Positions 38,298 through 47,540 are shown, counted from the stretch's first letter. The stretch: 64,000 nucleotides of DNA from Nostoc sp. FACHB-280 (GCF_014697615.1 NZ_JACJSD010000023.1:38256-102255), one strand, 5' to 3'. The notes: a model not told the origin generated them from the sequence alone. Numbers and translations: made by a program.

Positions 38298-39260
38298 ATG
38301 AGCCAGAGTTCTCAAACCCCACCTTTAGCACGCAAACCGCAGCCATTTAATTGGTTATACGCTTTTTGGAAGTTTTCTCGTCCACACACAATTATTGGCA
38401 CAAGTCTGAGTGTTTTGGGTTTATATTTTATTGCCATTGCCATTAGTCATCGAGTTGATTCCCTATTGCCAATTTCCAATTCCCTTTCGCCAGTTTTAGG
38501 TGCATGGATAGCTTGCTTGTGTGGCAATGTTTACATTGTCGGCTTAAATCAGCTAGAAGATGTAGAGATAGATAAAATTAATAAGCCGCATTTACCACTA
38601 GCATCTGGGGAATTTTCTCGCCGTTTAGGACAATTTATAGTTATAACTACGGGGATTTTAGCTTTAGTAATTGCCTGGTTAAATGGCCCATTTTTGTTTG
38701 GGATGGTAGCATTAAGCTTGGCAATCGGTACAGCTTATTCTTTACCACCAATTCGCTTGAAACAGTTTCCATTTTGGGCAGCACTGTGCATTTTCTCGGT
38801 ACGTGGAACAATTGTGAATTTGGGTTTATTTTTGCATTTTAATTGGGTACTGCAAAGCAACGAATTAATTCCGCCAGCCGTGTGGGTACTGACGATATTT
38901 ATCTTGGTGTTTACCTTTGCGATCGCGATTTTTAAAGACATCCCTGATATCGAAGGCGATCGCCTTTACAATATCTCTACTTTTACAATTCAACTCGGCA
39001 CGCAATCTGTATTTAACTTAGCACTTTGGGTACTCACCCTCTGCTATTTGGGGATGATGTTGGCGGGTGTATTGCGGCTAGAAGCTGTCAACTCAGCATT
39101 TTTGGTGATTACCCACTTAGTATTGCTGTGTGGGATGTGGTTTCGCAGTTTAACGGTAGACTTACAAGATAAACGTGCGATCGCCCAATTTTATCAATTC
39201 ATTTGGAAACTCTTTTTCTTAGAATATTTAATATTCCCCATCGGTTGTTTGTTGGCTTAA
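38298..39260 (+). CDS. hpt: Homogentisate phytyltransferase
   Basis: The 320-residue UbiA-family membrane prenyltransferase joins homogentisate and phytyl diphosphate, the committed step to tocopherol. The first Asp-rich motif is NQLEDVEIDKINKPHLPLASG; the second is FKDIPDIEGDRLYNI. About eight helices span the membrane. The N-terminus RPHTIIGTSLSVLGLYF is typical of cyanobacterial Hpt. The TPR gene begins 4 bp after its stop, which suggests an operon. Confidence 0.92.
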   Translation: MSQSSQTPPLARKPQPFNWLYAFWKFSRPHTIIGTSLSVLGLYFIAIAISHRVDSLLPISNSLSPVLGAWIACLCGNVYIVGLNQLEDVEIDKINKPHLPLASGEFSRRLGQFIVITTGILALVIAWLNGPFLFGMVALSLAIGTAYSLPPIRLKQFPFWAALCIFSVRGTIVNLGLFLHFNWVLQSNELIPPAVWVLTIFILVFTFAIAIFKDIPDIEGDRLYNISTFTIQLGTQSVFNLALWVLTLCYLGMMLAGVLRLEAVNSAFLVITHLVLLCGMWFRSLTVDLQDKRAIAQFYQFIWKLFFLEYLIFPIGCLLA

Positions 39261-39264
39261 CACA

Positions 39265-39729
39265 ATGCTAGACACCCCTCCAGTAATTGATATTCTTGCC
39301 ACGTTGGTAGTGATTGCGAGTGTTTTCCTACTGATTTATTTTGCTGTGAAAACCTTAATCACCTCCAACTACTTTCAAAAAGGCATCAATCTTTATCAGC
39401 AAAAAGACTATGCAGGTGCAGAAGCAGAGTTTCGCAAAGTGATTGCTATCAACTCTACTAATGATGTCGTGCGCCTATTTTTAGGAGATGTTATATATCA
39501 GCAAGATAGAATTTCCGAAGCCACAGAATTATTCCAAGAAGTTATTCGCCGCAGTCCCAAAAACCCCGAAGCTTACTTGCGCCTAGCCAATGTGTTAATG
39601 CAGCAAAATCAACCAGAAGCAGCTAAAACTAATCTGCAAACAGCCCAAAAGTTATTTCAAAAACGTCAACCAGAAAAAGCCCAAAAAGTTGCTCAGTTAT
39701 TGGCAAAAATCAATGCTAAATCAACTTGA
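39265..39729 (+). CDS. Membrane-anchored TPR protein
   Basis: The 154-residue protein has one N-terminal transmembrane helix (residues about 9-30, IDILATLVVIASVFLLIYFA). Three TPR-like repeats follow (YFQKGINLYQQKDYAGAEAE, VVRLFLGDVIYQQDRISEAT, PEAYLRLANVLMQQNQPEAA). It starts only 4 bp after hpt, so the two are probably co-transcribed. A scaffold role for the prenyltransferase is possible but unproven. Confidence 0.8.
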   Translation: MLDTPPVIDILATLVVIASVFLLIYFAVKTLITSNYFQKGINLYQQKDYAGAEAEFRKVIAINSTNDVVRLFLGDVIYQQDRISEATELFQEVIRRSPKNPEAYLRLANVLMQQNQPEAAKTNLQTAQKLFQKRQPEKAQKVAQLLAKINAKST

Positions 39730-39757
39730 GATTGATTAATCATTTTAAATTGAGTTT

Positions 39758-40351
39758 CTATGGTTCATGGCGGATAGCTTGAATAAATTGCTGTACAGCA
39801 TCATACTGGTCAGGTATGGCAATATACTGTAGCAGTAAACTGGGGTCTAAATTAGGAAAAAAGCCACTTATTTCTACTTCCTCATATTCACCCTGTTCGC
39901 TCAGGCGAAATATTTTGATAGAGTTAGATTTCCAAAACCAAACTTCTGGTACTTTTTTAGGTTTATATAACTCTTTTCTGTTAATAGTTCCACTGGTGAT
40001 GATAACTTCAATAACTATGTCTGGGACTTCTTTTTTTGTTCCAATGCTATATGATTCATCTGGTGTACCTGAAGCATATCCAGGTTCTTCTAAAGTGTAG
40101 CCACCGCGACCATAAAAACGTATACCCAACTCTCTCATGTAAGCTTCTAATAAATAACCGAGAGTTCTTTTCACATATTCATGTTCTTCACCAATTGGAG
40201 ACATAATTTCTAACATTCCTGATAAATAAGACAATCGCACATTGTGGTTATCCAATAGCTGGGCTTCAATTCCTTTAAACTGCTCCCAAGAAACATCTTT
40301 GAGAGTTATCAGTTTTTCTTCTGCGGACTGTTCTACAAGTGGGATACTCAT
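39758..40351 (-). CDS. Uma2-family (DUF820) putative endonuclease
   Basis: The 197-residue protein is a second Uma2 family member: LSYLSGMLEIMSPIGEEHE, then KEVPDIVIEVIITSGTINRKELY (Asp, Glu, Lys of the PD-(D/E)XK-like core), then KKVPEVWFWKSNSIKIF. Start at ATG 40351. It runs convergently to the TPR gene, 28 bp away. The family has many copies per cyanobacterial genome and an unsettled role. Confidence 0.82.
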   Translation of the reverse strand: MSIPLVEQSAEEKLITLKDVSWEQFKGIEAQLLDNHNVRLSYLSGMLEIMSPIGEEHEYVKRTLGYLLEAYMRELGIRFYGRGGYTLEEPGYASGTPDESYSIGTKKEVPDIVIEVIITSGTINRKELYKPKKVPEVWFWKSNSIKIFRLSEQGEYEEVEISGFFPNLDPSLLLQYIAIPDQYDAVQQFIQAIRHEP

Positions 40352-40560
40352 ATCAACACTTCCTTAAAAAACTAAATTAGAAGGAGCATACCTTAACAAA
40401 ACCTTCTGTAAATAGTAAGGTTATTTCTTGAGGATTAAGGATTTCGTCTTTGCCGAAGCAATTTATCTGTATATGAATTATTCTACGATCGCTAACTCAT
40501 CCCTAATTATCTTGCCTTCTGTGATGAAATTTTTCTGCCCGATCGCATTAATCTCAGATC

Positions 40561-42144
40561 ATGACTAAACAACAAGGCAAAGTATACCTCGTCGGTGCAG
40601 GGCCGGGAGATGTGGCGTACCTGACGGTTAAGGCTTATCATCTCTTGGCTGTGGCTGAGGTGCTGGTCTACGATGCTCTGGTGGATGAGCAATTGTTAAA
40701 CTGTGTACCTGCTCATTGTTTAAGATTAGATGTGGGTAAGCGTGGTGGTAAACAGAGTACAACCCAAGGGGAAATTAACAAATTATTGGTGCAGCACTGT
40801 CAAGCTGGTCAACAAGTTGTCAGGTTAAAATCAGGCGACCCATTTATTTTTGGGCGTTGTACTTCGGAAATTGAAGCTTTAAAAGCAGCAGGTTGTGAAT
40901 TTGAAGTTATACCGGGAATTTCCTCCGCTTTAGCCGCGCCGTTGTTTGCGGGAATTCCATTAACAGATGCGGCGATGAGTCGGTGTTTTGCTGTGTTTAC
41001 CGCCCATGAACCAGATACTTTGGACTGGGAGGCGCTGTCAAGGTTAGAGACTTTGGTAATCTTGATGGGTGGACAACATTTGCCAGAAATCATACATCAA
41101 TTATTGCGGCGTAAGCGATCGCGCCTTACCCCCATTGCTATTATCCGTTGGGCAGGAACGCCGAATCAACAAGTTTGGACTGGTCAATTAAACAATATCC
41201 TCGAAAAAATCACTGGGTTATCACTCTCGCCAGTGGTAATTGTGATTGGTGAAGTGGTCAGGCTGCGGCAGTACTTACAATCTGAGAAAATAAATTCTGA
41301 GGATTTCACTACAGCAACTATTCCTAGTCTGACAACTATGTCCAACCACCTCCCCCTCGCTGGAAAAACTATCTTAGTCACTCGTTCTGTGGGACAGTCG
41401 AGCGAATTTAGCGATCGCCTCCAGGCGGTTGGTGCTAAAGTCATTGAAATGCCAGCTTTAGAAATTGGCCCGCCTTCCAGTTGGGCAGATTTAGATCATG
41501 CGATCGCTAGTTTATCTGACTTCGACTGGTTAATTCTCACTTCTACCAATGGTGTGGAATACTTTTTTGCCAGATTAACAGCATTGGGTAAAGATTCTCG
41601 CGCTTTAGCTAATGTTAAAATTGCCGTTGTTGGTGAAAAAACAGCCCAATCTCTCAAACAACAAGCACTCAAACCAGATTTTATTCCACCTAACTTTGTA
41701 GCCGATTCTTTAGTAGAACATTTTCCCGAAACCTTGTCTGGTAAAAAGATTTTATTTCCCAGAGTTGAAACAGGTGGGCGAGAAATCTTAGTCAAAGAAT
41801 TAACCGCCAAAGGTGCAGAAGTTATCGAAGTTGCAGCTTATCAATCTTGTTGTCCTAGTGGTATTCCTGAATCAGCCAAGTTAGCCCTACAAAATCATCA
41901 AGCAGATATTATTACCTTTGCCAGTTCTAAAACTGTGCAGTTTTTCTGTCAAATTATCGATCGCACATTTGCGAATCATGCTGTTATCAATTTACAGGAT
42001 GTTTGCATTGCTTCCATCGGCCCTCAAACTTCCAAAACTTGTCAAGCTTTATTTGGCCGAGTAGATGTGGAGGCTGAAGAATATACCTTAGAAGGACTCA
42101 CTCAAGCTTTGGTGAAATGGGCGGCGGGAAGTGGGGAGTTTTGA
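40561..42144 (+). CDS. cobA-hemD: Fusion of uroporphyrinogen-III C-methyltransferase and uroporphyrinogen-III synthase
   Basis: The 527-residue protein has two enzymes. Residues 1-245 form SUMT/CobA (VYLVGAGPGDVAYLTVKAYH, then VVRLKSGDPFIFGR, then GISSALAAPLFAGIPLT). It methylates uroporphyrinogen III to precorrin-2, the branch to siroheme and cobalamin. Residues about 262-520 form HemD (GKTILVTRSVGQSSEFSDRL, ILTSTNGVEYFFARL, ITFASSKTVQFF). An ATG at 41338, at the domain boundary, fits the start of a once-separate hemD. The order matches the pathway step. Confidence 0.92.
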   Translation: MTKQQGKVYLVGAGPGDVAYLTVKAYHLLAVAEVLVYDALVDEQLLNCVPAHCLRLDVGKRGGKQSTTQGEINKLLVQHCQAGQQVVRLKSGDPFIFGRCTSEIEALKAAGCEFEVIPGISSALAAPLFAGIPLTDAAMSRCFAVFTAHEPDTLDWEALSRLETLVILMGGQHLPEIIHQLLRRKRSRLTPIAIIRWAGTPNQQVWTGQLNNILEKITGLSLSPVVIVIGEVVRLRQYLQSEKINSEDFTTATIPSLTTMSNHLPLAGKTILVTRSVGQSSEFSDRLQAVGAKVIEMPALEIGPPSSWADLDHAIASLSDFDWLILTSTNGVEYFFARLTALGKDSRALANVKIAVVGEKTAQSLKQQALKPDFIPPNFVADSLVEHFPETLSGKKILFPRVETGGREILVKELTAKGAEVIEVAAYQSCCPSGIPESAKLALQNHQADIITFASSKTVQFFCQIIDRTFANHAVINLQDVCIASIGPQTSKTCQALFGRVDVEAEEYTLEGLTQALVKWAAGSGEF

Positions 42145-42158
42145 TGGTTATAGCTAGA

Positions 42159-42230
42159 GGGAGACAAGGGGGACAAGGAAGACAAGGGAGACAAGGAAGA
42201 CAAGGAAGACAAGGAAGACAAGGGAGATAC
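42159..42230. repeat. 9-bp tandem repeat (GGAAGACAA)
   Basis: Eight tandem units of nine bases (GGGAGACAA, GGGGGACAA, GGAAGACAA and variants) follow the cobA-hemD stop. Copy number is likely to vary between strains. Confidence 0.85.
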
Positions 42231-42315
42231 AATCCTTGTGAGTAAATAACTGGGATAATCTATTTTTGGTTTACCCCAGGAGAAAGATTACTTTTATACA
42301 AGTTGGAAAAATTGG

Positions 42316-42894
42316 TTAGGGGTTTACTTCTTCTCGATACCATTCTTGATTTTCACCAAGCTGATAAATAGTTCTATTTTGTGGTTCGCCGCGCAATTCT
42401 AAATGATCAACCTGTACGGGATCAAGTAATAGCAAGCAAAAATTGACAACTGGTTGTAAAGGATCGGGTGCTGGTGGTGTAAACGCCTCTGGGGTTGTGT
42501 CTCTGGGTTTACCAGGATGGGGCCAAGCAAATTGTAACCGGGCTGCATCGCTGAGGGCTTGCCAAGTAGCCAGTCTGGCTGATTGCAGTAAAGAATCATT
42601 ACTATCTACCAAAGTTAAGCCGCCAGCAATGCGAAACTGTTCGCGGGTGTTGGGGAAATACCAGCAGGCTTCCGCCCAAGGTTGAGATTTTATTTGGTCA
42701 ATTTTATCGCTACGGGTGTCAGTAATAAATTTTAGCTGATTGGTATCGTTGAGAAAGTCACGAAAGACTACAGTCCGATTAGCAGGACGATGATCTGCCC
42801 GGATTGTCGCCAATTGTAGGTAACGAGAGTATATCAGACTACGGTTGCGATGCAGGGCGCGAGCGATCGCACTTCGCCAAGGAGCAAGGGACAT
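42316..42894 (-). CDS. Pyridoxamine 5'-phosphate oxidase-like flavoprotein
   Basis: The 192-residue protein belongs to the FMN-binding split-barrel (PPOX) group. Typical features are ATIRADHRPANRTVVFRDFL near the N-terminus, KFITDTRSDKIDQIKSQPWA and the C-terminal HLELRGEPQNRTIYQL. Start at ATG 42894 (a TTG at 42912 is less likely). It is divergent from the small membrane-protein gene; its start lies 37 bp from the first copy of the nrdJ promoter duplication. The substrate is unknown. Confidence 0.8.
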   Translation of the reverse strand: MSLAPWRSAIARALHRNRSLIYSRYLQLATIRADHRPANRTVVFRDFLNDTNQLKFITDTRSDKIDQIKSQPWAEACWYFPNTREQFRIAGGLTLVDSNDSLLQSARLATWQALSDAARLQFAWPHPGKPRDTTPEAFTPPAPDPLQPVVNFCLLLLDPVQVDHLELRGEPQNRTIYQLGENQEWYREEVNP

Positions 42895-42930
42895 TATGTA
42901 GTTTCGTTGCAATTGGTACAGCTACAGACG

Positions 42931-43037
42931 TAGCGCAAAGTGGAAAATTTTGCAATCTTTTATCCTCAACCTACTTGGCGTATAGTCGTAATCTATTCAA
43001 AACCAACAAGACTGGATTATGGTTCGAGAGCTTGAAA
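42931..43037 (+). repeat. nrdJ 5'-end duplication, copy 1
   Basis: A 107-bp block matches 43800-43906 at 99 of 107 positions. It includes the upstream region, the ATG and the first six codons (MVRELE, plus one base). It lies directly against the divergent flavoprotein gene, so this copy probably marks the ancestral position of the nrdJ promoter. It now drives the small gene at 43019. Confidence 0.9.
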
Positions 43038-43396
43038 ACAAAAACCCGAATTTACTAATTCAACAAGCGCCTAACTCCATAAACGAAAACCCCTTGGTTG
43101 TAATACATAACCAAGAGGGCAATAAACAAATCTATTTCAACCTTACTATTATGCAAGACAAAGGACTCAATCAGGCTGAAATTTTTCAGTCATTTACCAC
43201 TCCTACCAGACAGTACACAAACTTAAGCCCTACTTCGCCAAGCAATTCACCATCCCCTGATGTTGCAAACCTACCTATACTACTGAGCAACGGAGGAGTG
43301 GCAGTAGCAGTGATTATTGCAATGGCTTGCTTTAGCAAGATACAGATGAAGTCGGTTTCAGAGCTTTTGAAAGCTATCAATCAAAATAAAAAGTAG
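43019..43396 (+). CDS. Small single-pass membrane protein with an nrdJ-derived start
   Basis: The 125-residue product starts with MVRELE, identical in protein and DNA to the first six residues of NrdJ. It then diverges to NKNPNLLIQQAPNSIN. A proline- and serine-rich linker (residues about 68-82) leads to one transmembrane helix (GGVAVAVIIAMACF, residues about 92-106) and a basic tail. I do not recognise the family. Promoter and ribosome region are shared with nrdJ, so co-regulation is expected. Confidence 0.65.
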   Translation: MVRELENKNPNLLIQQAPNSINENPLVVIHNQEGNKQIYFNLTIMQDKGLNQAEIFQSFTTPTRQYTNLSPTSPSNSPSPDVANLPILLSNGGVAVAVIIAMACFSKIQMKSVSELLKAINQNKK

Positions 43397-43585
43397 CTTT
43401 GATTCAGAGGGGAGAATTACTTTCCGATTCTTAATCAATAAATCTTTGAGAATCAAGGACAAGAATTTTCCCCCAAGCAAGCTGTAACCCTTGGTACTTA
43501 TTCCACTTACTTTTTCAACAAACAATAGTTTTATGTATGCAGGTAAAAAGTGACTTTGCTTTATACTTCCATCACTCTATAAGTT

Positions 43586-43702
43586 ATACCAGTTCACGAA
43601 AAAAATGATACAAATTCACAGTTTTTTTATTCGTTCCCCTTGCCCCCTGCTCCCTGCTCCCCTGCGGTCTATTTGTATCAAACTTAAAGTGAAACGGTAT
43701 TA
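43586..43702. mobile_element. MITE-like element, ATACC/GGTAT ends, copy 1
   Basis: About 117 bp are bounded by ATACCAGTTCACGAAA and a right end reading AAAGTGAAACGGTAT, then TAC. Inner ATGATACAAAT faces ATTTGTATCA. A copy in opposite orientation sits at 55040-55152. The centre holds CCCCTGCTCCCTGCTCCCC-type filler. No coding capacity. Confidence 0.7.
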
Positions 43703-43799
43703 CATACTGAAAACAATTACAACATAGTCATATCGATTTATGAGTTAGAAAAATGATTATACACCATAAGTTTATGTTGTAATTTGTATTCTGATTACA

Positions 43800-43906
43800 T
43801 AGCGTAAAGTGTACATTTTTTCAATCTTTTATCCTCAACTCACTTGGCGTATAGTCGTAATCTGTTCAAAACCAACAAGACTGGATTATGGTTCGAGAGC
43901 TTGAAA
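43800..43906 (+). repeat. nrdJ 5'-end duplication, copy 2 (drives nrdJ)
   Basis: This 107-bp block carries the nrdJ upstream region, ATG and first six codons, and matches 42931-43037 with eight substitutions. The last 66 or so bases differ by one base only. The likely promoter lies within it. A clear sigma-70 consensus is not evident, though TATAGT occurs at 43850. Confidence 0.9.
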
Positions 43907-46900
43907 GAAAACGTCAGGGTGTTAAGTTTCCCGAAACTGCGCCAGCAGCCAATCCTGTATTTTTCAGGACTTATAGCCGCCGGACGGGAGTAGGATTAAG
44001 AGAATCGTGGGATGAAGTGTGCGATCGCACCATCCAAGGTTTAATCGAACTAGGTAAGCTCAACTCAGAAGAAATTGCCCTCCTAGAAAAAACCCAACAC
44101 CAACTCAAAGCATTACCTAGCGGCCGCTGGCTGTGGGTAGGCGGTACAGATTGGATAAACAAACCCAAGAACTTCTCCGGCGGGTACAATTGCACCTCCA
44201 CTAATCTCCAAGACTGGAAAGCCTTCGGTTTAATGATGGACTTGGCTATGATGGGCTGCGGTACAGGAGCCATCATCGAACCCCAGTATATTAATCAACT
44301 GCCTGCCATCCGCAATCGCCTCAATATTACTGTAAAAGGCGAAATTGGCAGCACTCCAAAAAACTTACGTCGTGAATTTACACAAACCGATATAGAAGGC
44401 AACCGCGTTACCATTCATGTTGGTGATAGCCGCGAAGGTTGGGTTGCATCTTATCAAACTTTGTTGGAACTCTCCACAGACGAAAGATTTACAAGTGAAG
44501 TAGAAGTATTTGTGGATATCAGCGATGTTCGTCAAGCCGGAGAAACCCTCAACGGTTTTGGCGGTGTTGCCAATCCTGTAAAACTGCCTGGATTGTATCA
44601 ACGTTGTGCTGACATCTTAAATAAAGCTTTAGGCAGAAAATTAAATTCTGTAGAATGCTGCTTATTAATTGATGAAGCGGCTGTAACAATTGTTGCGGGT
44701 AACATCCGGCGCTGTCTGCCAGAAGATGCTTTGGTTCATACATCTAAAGGTCTTGTACCAATTCGTGATGTAAAAGTTGGTGACTTAGTACAGACTCCTT
44801 TAGGATTTCGGCAAGTTGTTGATAAATTTGACCAAGGGTTTCAAGATGTTTATGAAATAGAAACCAATGGTACTTATCCCAGAGCTACTTTAAACCATAG
44901 ACAAGCAGTGATGGCAGATGCTAAAGGCGGCATTGTCTGGAAATACATTGCTAGTTTAGCTGAAGGCGATCGCCTGCTACACAATACTCAAGTCTTACCC
45001 GGTACAGTTACTCATTTGCCTTCAGATTTTACTCAAACTCGACCTTCACATAGCCGTACAGCCAAATCTTTTGTAGTTCCAGAACTCACCTCTGAAGTAG
45101 CTTGGCTAATTGGGTTAACCCACGGTGACGGCTATGTAGCTATTGGTCGCAATAAATACGGTAAGCCCTACGGTCGTGTTGAATGGGCAATGAACAGTTT
45201 AGATATTGAAGTCACAGCTAGAATTCAAGCTAAACTTGATGCGGCTTTGGCTTTATTTGGCTTAACAGCCTCTCATGGCATTATCAAAGGTGAAAATACT
45301 GCCAAGTCAATTTGTTCATCTATTCGTCTAGCTGAATATTTCCATCGCTACATTAAGCAACCCAATATCCCCTTAGTAGTTCCTGATTTTATCTTGCAGG
45401 GTTCAGTGGACATTCGCGCCGCTTACTTAGCTGGTTTAATGGATAGTGACGGAGGAGTTAATAACCGACCTCCTTACCTACTAACTTCAGTTTATCGGTC
45501 ATTTATTAGACAAGTTGGTGCAGTTTTATCCAGTTTAGGAATTGCTGGTAGGCTTACCACCAGTCGTCCCCAAGAAGAAGGTTGGCAAGTTAAGTACAAC
45601 TTGACAATCCCAGCCTTAAAAGAACGTTACAACTCTTTGATTGCACCTCATTCAGCTAAAGGAAAACTGCGCCAAGGCTTGAAGATGTATGGTTTCACCG
45701 TTCCTGGTGTCATCATGCGCGAAGCTTACACTTACAGCGAAATGCGCGAGATGGGATTCCAAGGTTCTCGCACTGTAGATGCCAATTATGAACGCTATAT
45801 CGCTGAAGCTGATATTTCATTAGATATTCCCGTCACTGTTAAAGGGTTGGGTAGCTATGATTACGTTCAAACTTATGACATTGAAGTTGAAGAAGCTCAT
45901 TGTTTTTACTGCGATGGCTACTTAACACATAACAGTGCGGGTATGCGTCAGTTTACTGCTGACGATGAACTAGGGGCTAATGCTAAAGATAACCTCTGGC
46001 AGCAAGATGAAAACGGTAACTGGCGCATTGATCCTGAACGCGATGCTTTACGTATGGCGAACCATACAAGAGTATTTCACCGCAAGCCAACCTTAGAAGA
46101 ATCGATCGCAGCTGTTCAGAAACAATATTACAGTGGCGAAGGTGCAATTCAATGGGCTGGTGAAGCTGTTGCTAGAGCTAACATTGATTTGCTTTCTACT
46201 CAAGCATTGAAAAAAGAGTTCTTGCAAGCTTATGAGCAGGGAACTGCTAAAGACTGGTTGCAACAAAAATATCCTTATATTAATGCTAATGAGTTAGAAC
46301 ATCGTTTAGCTCGTTTTGGGCTTAATCCATGTGGAGAAATTATTGGTAGCAACTTCCACTGCAATTTATCTGAGATTCATCTCAATCAAATTGACCCATT
46401 TAACTACAAAGAACAAGAGGAAGCTTTCACGGCTGGGGCGTTATCTGTAGCCACACTTTTAAACCATAAATTTTTGGAGCCGCGCTATCAATATAGTCGG
46501 GAATTAGACCCAATTGTTGGAGTTTCTTTTACTGGCTTATTTGATTTCTTTGTCCATGCTTTTGGTGTGGACTGGTTGCGCTGGTGGGCAGAAGGCAGAC
46601 CTGCAACTCCCCAAGGGTTAGCATTTAAACACCAAGAAGAAAAATATCTCAGCTTTTGGAGAGAAGTAGTACACAAAGCAGTGTGGGATTATTGCGATCG
46701 CCATAATCTCAAACGTCCAAATCGTTGTACTACAGTTCAACCCAGCGGTACTAAATCTCTGTTATCTGGCGCGAGTTCTGGTTGGCACCCACCCAAAGCC
46801 CAAAGATTTATTCGCCGCATCACTTTCCGCAAAAATGACCCCGTAGCCTTAGCTTGTATTGACTACGGTTACAATGTCATTCCCTCCCAATCCGATAAGG

Positions 46901-47406
46901 ACGAACAGGGTAACTTATTAAACGATCCCTTCGATCCCCGCGTCAGTGAATGGCTAGTAGAAATTCCTGTGGCTGTCCCTTGGGCTGATTTACCAGGTGC
47001 TGATCAAATTGATGTTTCTCGATTCCCCGTCTTAGCCCAATTTGATTTTGTTATGCAAGTGCAGCGCCATTACGTCACCCACAACACATCTGCTACCCTA
47101 GAACTTCGCGCTGATGAAGTGGAACCCTTGGGAACACGTATTTACGAAGCCATCCAAAATGATGAGGGCTATATCTCCGCCGCGCTGTTGGCAAGATTTG
47201 ACGATTTACAATCATTCCCCCGTCTGCCATTTGAACCCATAGATAAAGCAACCTATGAACTTTTATCTCAAGAAGTGTTAGCGCGACGCAAAACCGATGA
47301 CTTCTGCGCTGTTCTCAGCCGCTACGACTCTGGCGAGTTAACAGAAGCAGGCCCCAGTGGTTGCGATTCTGATAAGTGTATGTTCCCAGATCAACAACCC
47401 AACTAG
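43888..47406 (+). CDS. nrdJ: Adenosylcobalamin-dependent class II ribonucleotide reductase, intein-containing
   Basis: The 1172-residue precursor is a class II ribonucleotide reductase interrupted by an intein (residues 276-682). Excision leaves a 765-residue enzyme that makes deoxyribonucleoside triphosphates using cobalamin. N-extein motifs include SGGYNCTSTNLQDWKAFG and LAMMGCGTGAI. The intein sits between GNIRR and SAGMRQF. The C-extein has the active-site motif NPCGEIIGSNFHCNLSEI, TTVQPSGTKSLLSGASSG and a C-terminal redox Cys pair in GCDSDKCMFPD. Its promoter is duplicated upstream. Confidence 0.94.
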   Translation: MVRELERKRQGVKFPETAPAANPVFFRTYSRRTGVGLRESWDEVCDRTIQGLIELGKLNSEEIALLEKTQHQLKALPSGRWLWVGGTDWINKPKNFSGGYNCTSTNLQDWKAFGLMMDLAMMGCGTGAIIEPQYINQLPAIRNRLNITVKGEIGSTPKNLRREFTQTDIEGNRVTIHVGDSREGWVASYQTLLELSTDERFTSEVEVFVDISDVRQAGETLNGFGGVANPVKLPGLYQRCADILNKALGRKLNSVECCLLIDEAAVTIVAGNIRRCLPEDALVHTSKGLVPIRDVKVGDLVQTPLGFRQVVDKFDQGFQDVYEIETNGTYPRATLNHRQAVMADAKGGIVWKYIASLAEGDRLLHNTQVLPGTVTHLPSDFTQTRPSHSRTAKSFVVPELTSEVAWLIGLTHGDGYVAIGRNKYGKPYGRVEWAMNSLDIEVTARIQAKLDAALALFGLTASHGIIKGENTAKSICSSIRLAEYFHRYIKQPNIPLVVPDFILQGSVDIRAAYLAGLMDSDGGVNNRPPYLLTSVYRSFIRQVGAVLSSLGIAGRLTTSRPQEEGWQVKYNLTIPALKERYNSLIAPHSAKGKLRQGLKMYGFTVPGVIMREAYTYSEMREMGFQGSRTVDANYERYIAEADISLDIPVTVKGLGSYDYVQTYDIEVEEAHCFYCDGYLTHNSAGMRQFTADDELGANAKDNLWQQDENGNWRIDPERDALRMANHTRVFHRKPTLEESIAAVQKQYYSGEGAIQWAGEAVARANIDLLSTQALKKEFLQAYEQGTAKDWLQQKYPYINANELEHRLARFGLNPCGEIIGSNFHCNLSEIHLNQIDPFNYKEQEEAFTAGALSVATLLNHKFLEPRYQYSRELDPIVGVSFTGLFDFFVHAFGVDWLRWWAEGRPATPQGLAFKHQEEKYLSFWREVVHKAVWDYCDRHNLKRPNRCTTVQPSGTKSLLSGASSGWHPPKAQRFIRRITFRKNDPVALACIDYGYNVIPSQSDKDEQGNLLNDPFDPRVSEWLVEIPVAVPWADLPGADQIDVSRFPVLAQFDFVMQVQRHYVTHNTSATLELRADEVEPLGTRIYEAIQNDEGYISAALLARFDDLQSFPRLPFEPIDKATYELLSQEVLARRKTDDFCAVLSRYDSGELTEAGPSGCDSDKCMFPDQQPN
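44713..45933 (+). mobile_element. Intein with LAGLIDADG homing endonuclease in nrdJ
   Basis: This 1221-bp in-frame segment encodes 407 residues. It starts with Cys (CLPEDALVHTSKGLVPI, block A) and ends with CFYCDGYLTHN before a Ser +1 residue. Cys1, the terminal Asn and the downstream Ser are the splicing nucleophiles. Block B appears as TYPRATLNHRQAV. Two dodecapeptide motifs, WLIGLTHGDGYV and YLAGLMDSDGGV, mark a LAGLIDADG endonuclease with acidic residues intact, so homing could still be active. Confidence 0.92.
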
Positions 47407-47540
47407 GAGTAAGTTAAAAAGCAAAAGTAAAAAGGTGAAAGATTTATTTTGACTTTTGCTTTTTTACTTTTGACTTTGAATCTCACGTTACGATTGATGA
47501 AAAAGTAATAATTTTTTTTGGCACTGCCAGGAGAATTTTA

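Noticed and set aside
39816..40100. Forward frame opposite the second Uma2 gene
   Set aside because: Antisense to a recognised family; composition and motifs favour the reverse strand.
42159..42230. 9-bp units considered as regulatory iterons
   Set aside because: No replication gene or origin features nearby; the simplest reading is a slippage repeat.
42895..43018. Cobalamin riboswitch before the cobalamin-dependent nrdJ
   Set aside because: No B12-box-like sequence is present in either copy of the duplicated leader.
42931..43906. The 107-bp duplication as phage attachment sites
   Set aside because: No integrase lies between the copies and the repeat is far longer than usual att cores.
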